Notes under the pieces: generated by a model
The model's input: only the letters and a program-made list of their open reading frames with translations
Told to the model about the DNA's origin: nothing
Database searches by the model: none
Position numbers and translations under genes: made by a program
From: Corynespora cassiicola
Lineage: Eukaryota > Ascomycota > Dothideomycetes > Pleosporales > Corynesporascaceae
Assembly: GCA_022059125.1 (NCBI GenBank)
Contig: JAEUWY010000001.1
Span: forward strand, 2,976,001 to 3,040,000
Direction of reading: 5' to 3'
DNA: 64,000 nt
Shown: piece by piece, positions 55,931 through 64,000 of the stretch
Layout: each line of letters opens with the position of its first letter
How positions within the stretch are numbered: the first letter of the stretch is position 1

Positions 55931-57580
55931 ATGGCTCAACCCACGCATATTGAATTACCCTATAACGAGGCCAATGTCTTCCTAGCTATCTCAGCTATCA
56001 ATAAGAATCAAATTCAGAGTGGACGACGCGCTGCTACTACGTACAGCGTCCCTGAAACCACGCTCCGGCGCCGACGCGCAGGAATCGCTGCGCGACGCGA
56101 CTGTGAGCCCAAATCAAAGAAGCTTACCAAGTTAGAAGAGGAGGTGATTGTCAAACACATACTTGATCTAGATTCGCGAGGCTTTGCCCCCACTCTAGGT
56201 GCCGTACGAGATATGGCGAATAAACTGCTCACTGAGCGCGGCGCAGGCCACGTTGGCCAGCTATGGCCTAGGAACTTTGTCAAACGAACAGAAAGCCTCG
56301 TAACGCGATTCAATCGACCCTACGATCGGCAGCGGGCTCTCTGTGAGGACCCAACGGCCATACAGGCCTGGTTTGAGCTGGTAGCACGTACAAAGGCCAC
56401 CTATGGCATCTGCGACGAGGATACCTTCAACTTTGACGAGACTGGCTTTCTAATGGGTAAAATATCCTCTCGGCTAGTTGTCACGGGCTCAGAGAGACGT
56501 GGCCGGCCAAAGGCGATCCAGCCAGGCAATCGCGAGTGGGTTACGATAATCCAGGGAATCAACGCTGTTGGGTGGGCTATCCCGCCCTTTATCATCTTCG
56601 CTGGCCAGTACCACCTCTCTGCCTGGTATGAGGGCGATGATATACCAGGTGACTGGGCCATTGGTCTCAGTGACAATGGCTGGACCACGAACGAGCTTGG
56701 TGTTGCCTGGCTATGGCACTTTATTAAGCATACAGCAGAGCGTAGAGTGGGCGCGCGCCAATTACTAATACTCGATGGCCATGAGAGCCATAACTCGCTT
56801 GAATTCCAGGAGATCTGTAAGGAGAACAAGATCTATACTCTCTGTATGCCACCACATTCGTCGCACCTGTTGCAGCCACTTGACGTGGGCTGTTTCTCAC
56901 CGTTGAAGCGGGCGTACGGGCGCCAGGTCGAGGGCCTAATACGCGACCATGTTAACCATATCACCAAGCTTGAGTTCTTACCAGCCTTCCGCGCCGCTTA
57001 CAACCAGTCCATCACAAAGGGAAATATCTGCGCAAGCTTTCGGGGCGCTGGACTAGTCCCACATAATCCAGAGGTAGTGCTTCTAAAGCTTAATATCAAG
57101 CTTCGGACGCCATCACCACTAGCCCTACCAGAGGCTGTGTGGGAAGCTAAAACACCAAGCAACCAGCGCGAGATAGAGGCTCAATCAAGATTAATTCGCG
57201 ATCGGATCCGCGCACATAAGAGTTCGTCGCCTGCTTCTATTATTGAGAGGCTTAACCAGCTAGAGAGGGGCTCCTCTAAGGCAATGCATCAGATAGCGCT
57301 TATGCGCGAGCGAGTCTTGAGCCTTGAAAGAGCAAATGAGGCCGCCACAACGCGCAAGCAGCGTAGAAAGAAGCGGATTCAGAAGCAAGGCACCTTATCG
57401 AAGGCAGAAGGAGAGGACATGATTGCTCAAAAGGCTGTTGAGCAGCAGATAGAGGGAGAAACGCGGCAAGGTAAGGCGCGATCGGGTGCGAGCCGGCAGG
57501 CTCTAGCGCGCTGCACGCGCTGCAGGGAGCCTGGACACAATTCGCGTACGTGTAAGAAGGCTTCTCTAGATATTATATAA
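55931..57580 (+). CDS. Fot1/pogo-type DDE transposase with C-terminal zinc knuckle, family 2
   Basis: An intact 549-residue frame from ATG 55931. The same domain order as the transposase at 13078: psq-type helix-turn-helix (about 10-58), CENP-B/Tc5-type domain (about 60-130, LTKLEEEVIVKHILDLDSRG), then the DDE core with NFDETGF (near 170), LLILDGHESH (near 284) and LQPLDVGCF (near 317). A basic patch (RKQRRKKRI) is followed by the CCHC knuckle CTRCREPGHNSRTC. Many blocks are identical to the first transposase (for example LCMPPHSSHLLQPLDVGCFS), yet overall divergence is clear. The lack of stops and of AT drift inside a heavily mutated host sequence argues for recent insertion and possible activity. 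Confidence 0.97.
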   Translation: MAQPTHIELPYNEANVFLAISAINKNQIQSGRRAATTYSVPETTLRRRRAGIAARRDCEPKSKKLTKLEEEVIVKHILDLDSRGFAPTLGAVRDMANKLLTERGAGHVGQLWPRNFVKRTESLVTRFNRPYDRQRALCEDPTAIQAWFELVARTKATYGICDEDTFNFDETGFLMGKISSRLVVTGSERRGRPKAIQPGNREWVTIIQGINAVGWAIPPFIIFAGQYHLSAWYEGDDIPGDWAIGLSDNGWTTNELGVAWLWHFIKHTAERRVGARQLLILDGHESHNSLEFQEICKENKIYTLCMPPHSSHLLQPLDVGCFSPLKRAYGRQVEGLIRDHVNHITKLEFLPAFRAAYNQSITKGNICASFRGAGLVPHNPEVVLLKLNIKLRTPSPLALPEAVWEAKTPSNQREIEAQSRLIRDRIRAHKSSSPASIIERLNQLERGSSKAMHQIALMRERVLSLERANEAATTRKQRRKKRIQKQGTLSKAEGEDMIAQKAVEQQIEGETRQGKARSGASRQALARCTRCREPGHNSRTCKKASLDII

Positions 57581-57651
57581 TTTAGGATAGCTATCATGTT
57601 AATAAAATAGTGATGCGTTGTGAATTTATATGCTTTAAAAGGCTTAGAGAC

Positions 57652-57702
57652 TTGGTGGGGTGCGCCGCTCGCTTATATGCGCCGCTCACTTATAAACTAC
57701 GT
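57652..57702. repeat. Right terminal inverted repeat of the family-2 element
   Basis: 51 bp, perfect inverse of 55850..55900, with the same two 17-bp units in reverse. Confidence 0.95.
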
Positions 57703-60327
57703 TATGTACTAGTAACAAAAAGCTTATTAATAAACTTCTATAAAAAGCTAGAGTTAAAATAGAAAGCTTTTATCCGCTTTATAAGCGTGTTTTCCGCCTT
57801 CTTTATATAGCTGTTCTATTAAAGTATATTAGCTAAGTAAAGCTCTACTTTAATTTCTATAGCGCGACAGACGTTATAGAAGTTATTACTATATCTAGTA
57901 TTATTATTAATACAAAAAATAATAACGCAGTAGTTATATTAGCGCTGTATACAAATAATAAGTACTTTAAGTATAGATACTAGTATATATTAAGCTTTCG
58001 TAGCTAGCGTAGTAGCTTTATACTATTTAGTATACTTATATACTATATACAGGCTGTATTTATTACTATTATAGCAGTCTATTCTTTTTAAACAGAGCTA
58101 GATAAAATCTATATCTATATAATAAAAAGATTGTGTTGCCAGGTCGGACGATAAATAATAAAAAATTAGCTAGTACATCTTTATTTTAATACAGATTCTG
58201 CACTTTATTTAAATTAGTACCAGTTTATAACCTATAAGTTCTACACTAACTATATTATTAGTAAAATATTTAATTACTTCTGCTTCTAAATAATTTAGCA
58301 GCTAGTAAGCTTTAGATACAGTTAGCTTTAATATTAGATATAGGTTAACTAAAAGTTAAAAGCGTGCTGCTATAACAGCAAGTAAGCTAAACTTAAATTA
58401 AAATAATAGATTAGCGTTAATTAACTAGTAGCTATTATTAAAATTTAAATAGTAAAAAATATTCTAAAGTATTTTTAGGTACAGTAAATTCTGTTTTAAG
58501 TTAAAATATATACTTTAAAAACAACAGTGCGACAGTTCTAAAATATTAGTAAAAAATTTTTTTATATAAGTAACTATAGTAAGTTATATAAGCAGTAATC
58601 CGGAAGTACTTTTAGCCTCTAAAATAACTTTACTCTATTTCTGTATTTGTATAGCCTGTTTTCTAATAAAAATAATTTTTTTATCTACGGCTTTTCTGAG
58701 TGTCTTTCAGCTAAACTCTTTAGTATTATATATATAAATATTAAATCTAAAATTTAGTATCTATTAGTTTATTAAGTGTAGAATAGATAGATTTTTTTTT
58801 ACTGCTGCTGAGAGCACAATAGCTTAAAAAACATACGTATATAGAACATTTTCTATTATTTAACTATTATCTATAGTAAATAGAGTTAATACTAAATAAG
58901 TAATAGTATCTATTTACACCGCACTTAAATTTATTTTAAATTCTAGCTTTTCCTCTACAAGTTTTTAGATTTTTTGTTTTTTATCTTTATTCTTAAAAGC
59001 TGCTTTAACCTTTTTTTTTTTAGTTTAGTCTACTCTAGACCTTATAAGTACTCGCTCTAAAGCTAGAATAGCTAAAATAATTTTATATTTACTGTAAAAG
59101 TAGTAGTCTCTGTATAAATATTTTAGTTTTTTTTAATTTACGGCTTAAAGTGCGCGTTTTTACTACTTACTTATAAACTATACAGCTTAAAAAAAAGCGC
59201 TAAATATGCTAAGCGAAAATATAACTAAATTAACTTAATAATAGAAGTTTCTAAAGCTTGTAATAAAGTCTTAAACTATTAAAAGTTTTTTACTATTTTT
59301 ATAAGTATTATAAAGTTTATTAAGTTAGTTAGTAGCTTAGAAGTTTTAGATTAGTTTTACTGTAATAAAAAACTTTTTCTATACATATAGACTGGTAACC
59401 TCTACTATACTAAAGTTAAAGTATTAGTTTATAATAGTAATCTATTTTTTTAGCTATTTTTTAATACTGTAATTCTATAAACTTTTTAATAAATTTCTAT
59501 ATTTTATTTATAGTTCCCGCTCTTAGATTCTGTTATTAAAGTAGAAATATTATTTTAAAGTTGTTAGTCAGTTATAAGCAGTAGTTCTGTTTTTAAAAAA
59601 ATAAAAATAGCGCTATATAACTATAGCTAAAATTTTTAAAGCAAACACTTTAAAAGCGCGATTCTTTTTTTTTTATTATAAAGATTTATAGTTAAACGTA
59701 TTAAAAATATTATAATAGTTTTTCTGCTTCTATTTTCTAAGCTAAAAAAATTTAGTTATATTTTTTTTAAAGTTAGTAAAACGTAGACGCGTAGGCTGTA
59801 GCCTAAAATTTTATAGCAGTTTACTAAAATTATAATATTTTTAGATATTATTTTACTTAGCTCTATTACGGCAGAGTATAAGCTAATTAGTTTAGTTAAA
59901 TAGCTTATTAAAGATTACTGTCGTTTTAGTAATAAGCTCTAAAAAATTAGTTATAGTTAATATAGTTATAACTAATAGTAGATGTGCAACGTAAATAAGT
60001 AATTAAGCTGTATAAATTACTGCAGATATAGCTAAATAGAAGTAATTAAATACTTTAGATACTAGTAGTGTATACAGGTAATACGTATCTATTACTGTAG
60101 CTGCTAGTATATAGAACTCATATATAAACGCAGATAAATCGCTGTATAATTACTATAGCTAATACATACTATACAGAAAATAGTAGTTAGATACTATAAC
60201 TAACCTTTAATTACAAAGCTTAGACTTAGTAATTAGTATATATATACTAAGTAATAATAAAGTGCTTAGTAGCTAGGTAAACGCAGTAATTAACAACTTA
60301 CTAAAAAACGTATTCTAAACTTATAAC

Positions 60328-60502
60328 TTTAAAGTATAAATATAAAAAAAAAAAATAAAAACTAAGTTAATTACTATAAATAACTACTGTTCTGTACTTA
60401 TATCCTCTATAGACTAGAGTCTGTCTAATATGCGTGGGATAGTAGGTTTCATATACCAAAAGCAAACATACCACAACGATGCTAGTCACGTGAAGGTCAA
60501 CA
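60328..60502 (-). repeat. LTR copy at 60 kb (5' LTR in the inferred orientation)
   Basis: 175 bp. The inner part, 60328..60390, carries 15 changes (13 G-to-A, 2 C-to-T on the plus strand) relative to the 53-kb copy. From 60412 to the end it keeps the original G and C bases. Confidence 0.95.
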
Positions 60503-60743
60503 CCGCGGCTCGAGATTCTGCAACATGTGGTTCATTTTCTTGATTTTCTTGATTACGCATGTTTGAAGATCCTTGAGCTTATTATCTCCGTGCCGCAGCT
60601 GAGTCCTCGCACTTATCACACACACTACAACTTGCTACTTAGTGGGCCTTTATCCTTCGGTTTTTGATCTTGAGTACGAAAGTGCAAACATACTGACAAC
60701 TCAAAGAGTATTGAATATCTTAATTCACCATCATTAGCGTCCA
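60503..60743. other. Region between LTR element and P450 gene
   Basis: Ordinary composition resumes at once after the LTR. It begins with the CCGCG target duplication. It would be the promoter of the P450 gene; no motif is claimed. Confidence 0.4.
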
Positions 60744-62521
60744 ATGGCTGCACTTGAAGCTGTGTTGTTGCACCCAGCAACAGCAGGATGTTGTGATTGG
60801 TTTGCCGTGTTTTTCACTACATCTATAGCCTTCGTAAGACCCATAAAATCTACTTCATTTTTCTCGCTAAGCAAAAAATAGTTCCTTCTCCACGCTATAT
60901 AAGATATCTTTTTCCATCCCCTGTCCCGGCACCCTGGCCCTTTCTTTGCCAGAATATCAAAAATTCCAAACTTCTATCATGCCATCAAGGGTGATCGTCA
61001 TATATGGATCTGGCAAAACCATCAGATATATGGTAGGTAACACACTGGTATCTCATTTTCAAAATAACGGGCTGAGAATAACTAGGGGAAAAAGTTCGAA
61101 TCCAGCCCAATGCAGTTCTTTTCCTCTCCGCTCAAGCCTACCGAGATATATATGGATCCAAGGCCAACGTAAGACGAGCCAAGGTGTATGAAGGCTGGAA
61201 GACTGTTCCAGAAGCCAACACTATCCTCACAATAGATCCTGCAGCCCATGCCCGGAAGAGAAAGACCTTAAACCAAGCGTTTACCGAAAAGTCTCTCAAA
61301 CACGCAGCAAAGTTTGTCTCGCAGCATACTGATAGATGGATCGATCTTCTTATTGCTGATAACAATGACCAGACCTCAGAAGGATGGAGCAAGACGCGTA
61401 ACATGTCAGATTGGAACAACTGGCTTGTTTTCGATATCTTGGGAGATATGTGCTTTGGTCGCTCTTTTGATATTAAGGAGCCAAAACCTAATCCAATACG
61501 AATTGTCCCAAACCTCGTGATTAGCCATGTTCAAATGGTCTACCCTGTAAGACCACCCCGCTCCTGACCTCAAATATCTAAACATCTCAGATTCTTCAAT
61601 CTCCATTCATGAAATTCTATGTTTGGGCTAAGCCAAGAGGGTTAGATTACCTCTTTAACATGATGGCACCCGAAGAAATAAGAGCGCACTACAAATTTAT
61701 CAATGACAGCGTGTCTAATCGGATAAAGATGGAGAAAGAAAGCTCAGATGAAGAGAAGTGTAGACTGGATATGTTTCATTTTTTATGCGCAGCAAAGGAC
61801 CCAGTAACTGGCGAGGGTTATTCAGAGATCTATTTGAGAGGTGAAGCCGTTCTACTGATTGTGGCAGGGTCAGATACGACGTCCAGCACTCTATCGGGAT
61901 TCTGGTTTTACATATCGCGCAATGTAAATGCCTACCAGCGACTTACAAGCGAGATCCGCAGTACATTCAAACTGTGCGATGAGATAAAGATTGGCTCTAA
62001 ACTTTCTTCTTGCACATATCTCTACGCCTGTATTGATGAGGCATTGCGTATCACACCGTCCGGACCCAGCGACTTTCCGCGCGAAGTGCTATCAGGTGGA
62101 ACAAATATCGATGGAAAATATTTCCCAGAGGGGACAATAGTTGGATGTTCTCATTGGTCAATGAGTAGAAATGAACACATCTATGGCGACCCTAATCGCT
62201 TCCGGCCGGAACGATATATACCATCAGAGGCTACAGGAGTTACTGTTGAGCAGGTCAATGAGCTCAAGTCGTACTATCAACCCTTTTTGATAGGCCCAAC
62301 CAACTGCGCCGGAAAAAAACATCGCAATGACTGAGCTTGCCATTATTATAGCGAAGACTTTGTTCGCTCTTGATCTGCGATCGGTGCCCGGTGAAGACCT
62401 TGGAGCAGGTCATCCCAGTCAAGGTTGGGGTAAAAGAGATAAGAATCAGTATCAAATAGTGGATGCATATATCACTGTGCATGAGGGACCCATGGTACAG
62501 TTCAGGAAACGCAGTGTTTGA
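60744..62521 (+). pseudogene. Cytochrome P450 (secondary-metabolism type) with apparent frameshifts
   Basis: Coding blocks read along 60744..60833 (possible membrane-anchor exon), about 60904..61032, 61086..61546 and 61591..62521, with 53- and 44-nt introns between the last three. Joined blocks give classic P450 landmarks: HPGPFFARISKIPNFYHAIK, YGEKVRIQPNAV, I-helix AGSDTTSS, EALR of the ExxR motif, FRPERY and the haem loop FLIGPTNCAG. Two breaks are seen. After NCAGK a run of seven A (62313..62319) puts the final 64 residues (NIAMTELAIIIAKTLF and onward) out of frame; six A would restore it. The anchor exon ends in phase 0 at a GTAAGA donor, whereas the only acceptor before HPGPFF needs phase 1. 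Either could be an assembly error in part. The family is close to fungal P450s of toxin and pigment clusters; substrate unknown. Confidence 0.8.
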
Positions 62522-62760
62522 TTGAGTTTTGTCTGTTATAGCTTTAGTCCGATTCCACAATATCACTATTTGGTTATTATCATGAGGAAAACGCTTCCGC
62601 CCATCTGCTATCAGTACAATGAACAAGTACAAAATCTTGAAAATCTTGTTTGGTAGCTGAATGCGGAACGATTAGCATTGCATCAAGGATTGCAATATCC
62701 ATCCGATATATTGAGTTTATACCGAGACTATAGAAGCGCTAGATTCCCGCGCCCCATGAT

Positions 62761-64000
62761 TTATCTCACGCTCCTAATAAATGTATCTTTATTGAACATC
62801 ATCAGTGTCGCTGGGATGTGCGCCGCAGCAAACCCAATTGCAATTCTCATTTGTAAATCGAAACCACCGCGAAAACTTTCCCTCACATGATGTTGTATCT
62901 GTTCGGGAAGATATGGTATGATCTTTAGTCTTTCTAGTATTGCATTTGTTTGCTCAGATGAAATAGCCAACAACAGCTTGTCCCGGATATATGGTGTCGA
63001 GACACCACTGAGAGGGAGATAACGCTCCCAAGTATCCTGAATTGGGCTACTGTGCCTGTACCAACAGCTATCCACATGTCAGAAATCAGTTTTCTCTTAC
63101 AGCGGCGTTCATAATTTGAGAAGAAAAAAGACTGAGAGGAAACTACCTAAATCGCGTCTTTCCATCTTTATTGGAACGAGAAGAAAGGTTGCTGTGCTGA
63201 CGAAACCAATAAATGTGCCTATCACAATCTGAAACACGTATTGCTGTGCTAATGTATGGCTTCCAGATGTAAGTGTCGCGAATAGTGTAACCCCTGCTGT
63301 TTCGAGAGCACCGCCTATTAACAACAAAACATTGAGTGCAACCAGCTTCTTATCCAACAGAACTGCAGCAATTATTGAGCCTATTGGGGTCATAAGAGCG
63401 AACGGTAAGAGGCGGATTTCTGCCTCAAATGGAGTCATACTTATTAAAATTATGGAGCGCTGTGGTATTTGAACTGTACAAACAACCATGACACATCCAG
63501 AAAAAAAGATATTTCTGGCAATTTTTTAGAGCGAGACAAAGGAAATACTGAAGCCGGCATTTTTAAATCTTACAGAATAACTCCTACCGAAGCACGGTGA
63601 ACCAGAAAACGCCAGGGAAACAGTGGTTCTGGTGAGGTATGTCTGGCGGTAGCATGCCACTCCCATGTCAGAAAACCGACAAGGGATACTCCAGCGACAA
63701 CAAGCAAAGTCCAGATCAATGTTGAGCCGAAAGATTGGCCTTGAGACGCTTGTTGAAATGCTGTAGTAAGTGGCACTGTTATTCCCAGTAGCATTATACC
63801 TCCCATAATATCAAACCGTCGTAATAGACGCAAAATTGATTCATTTGACCGATTGCCGGCGGGTTCTCTTGAAAGTCGATTTGGAAATACCAGAAGAATA
63901 ACCACTGATGCAAAAACCATTACCGGGACACTTGCGCGTTTACTCAACTCATGTATAGTGACATGAATTTGGGGGAAACACTTGAAAAGAAAAATCCATC
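62761..64000 (-). CDS. MFS efflux-type transporter, 5' part outside window, apparent frameshift
   Basis: Minus-strand gene entering from beyond 64000. Recognised exons are about 63574 to at least 63930, then 63147..63514 and 62761..63067, with 59- and 79-nt introns. The protein has spans such as FDIMGGIMLLGITVPLTTAF, NVLLLIGGALETAGVTLF and the block AVGTGTVAQFRILGSVISL, typical of 14-span drug:proton antiporters of secondary-metabolite clusters. Within the last exon the frame must change between SLSVV and STPYIRDKLLL (near 63003): the first frame meets a stop about 18 codons later, while the second runs on to the stop at 62761. No GT-AG intron repairs this, so a small indel or a sequence error is likely. 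Together with the P450 it looks like a decaying metabolite cluster. Confidence 0.75.

Larger units (their letters stand above)
55850..57702 (+). mobile_element. Complete Fot1/pogo-like transposon, family 2, nested in the LTR element
   Basis: 1853 bp flanked by TA (55848-55849 and 57703-57704). The 51-bp terminal inverted repeats are perfect. It encodes one intact transposase. Its composition is ordinary while both flanks are AT-mutated, so it inserted after the host element had been mutated and has not itself been mutated. Terminal sequence ACGTAGTTTATAAG differs from family 1 after the shared ACGTA. Confidence 0.97.
53008..60502 (-). mobile_element. LTR retrotransposon destroyed by RIP-like mutation
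   Basis: A 7495-bp element bounded by 175-bp direct repeats (53008..53182, 60328..60502) and flanked by a perfect 5-bp duplication CCGCG (53003..53007, 60503..60507). Removing the nested transposon and its TA leaves about 5.64 kb. Orientation is probably minus: on that strand the LTR begins TGTTGACC and the purine-rich stretch CTAAAGAGG stands just before the 53-kb LTR, the right place for a polypurine tract. The other LTR end (CTTTAGA) is not the usual CA. The interior is extremely AT-rich, dominated by TA dinucleotides, with stop codons in all frames, so no gag or pol motif can be read and Copia or Gypsy cannot be decided. The element is inactive. Confidence 0.93.

Noticed and set aside
53183..60327. 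Search for gag, protease, integrase or reverse transcriptase motifs in the AT-rich interior
   Set aside because: Mutation has removed readable motifs in all six frames; assigning Copia or Gypsy would be a guess.
1..64000. tRNA genes, rRNA genes, CRISPR arrays
   Set aside because: No cloverleaf-compatible GTTCGAATC context outside coding exons (the one at about 61094 is in the P450), no rRNA-like sequence and no spaced direct repeats.

Overview
The window comes from a filamentous ascomycete (Pezizomycotina, probably Dothideomycetes). The signs are genes with one to six short introns (about 44-180 nt, mostly about 50) with GT-AG ends, fungus-specific families (Zn2Cys6 regulator, PDR-type ABC-G pump, CFEM receptor-like protein, GH76 Dfg5/Dcw1-type enzyme), Fot1/pogo transposons with TA target duplications, and an LTR element destroyed by RIP-like C:G-to-T:A mutation. 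I rebuilt exon structures by eye from splice sites and reading phase; in nearly every multi-exon gene the joined exons add up to a whole number of codons.

Layout. 1-12.5 kb: a secreted intradiol dioxygenase, a gene-free AT-rich stretch, a mitochondrial carrier (MME1-like) divergent from a membrane protein with a SAP-like N-terminus, then a convergent pair of an FAD monooxygenase (salicylate hydroxylase-like) and a cyclase-family protein. 12.98-14.85 kb: an intact Fot1-like transposon. 15.6-22.9 kb: a Zn2Cys6 regulator divergent from a full-length PDR drug pump. 23.5-34.4 kb: a doubtful small gene, a GPI-anchored GH76 enzyme, a CFEM/rhodopsin-like membrane protein, a LURP-one-related protein and a macrodomain protein.

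36.3-52.6 kb is the striking part: eight genes in strictly alternating orientation (+ - + - + - + -), seven of them fitting pectin use. They are an MFS sugar/acid transporter, a GH28 polygalacturonase, a CE8 pectin methylesterase, a second GH28, a second CE8, a GH43 without a signal peptide, a second MFS sugar transporter and a beta-lactamase-fold serine hydrolase. Secreted methylesterases would demethylate homogalacturonan, the secreted GH28 enzymes would cut it, the two transporters would take up the products, and the apparently intracellular GH43 would trim imported side-chain oligosaccharides. This resembles a fungal counterpart of a polysaccharide-utilisation locus.

53.0-60.5 kb: an LTR retrotransposon with 175-bp LTRs and a CCGCG target duplication, mutated to extreme AT-richness except for the outer parts of its LTRs. 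A second, clean Fot1-like element is nested inside it. 60.7-64 kb: a cytochrome P450 and an MFS efflux-type transporter that runs off the window; both carry apparent frameshifts and look like the decaying edge of a metabolite cluster.
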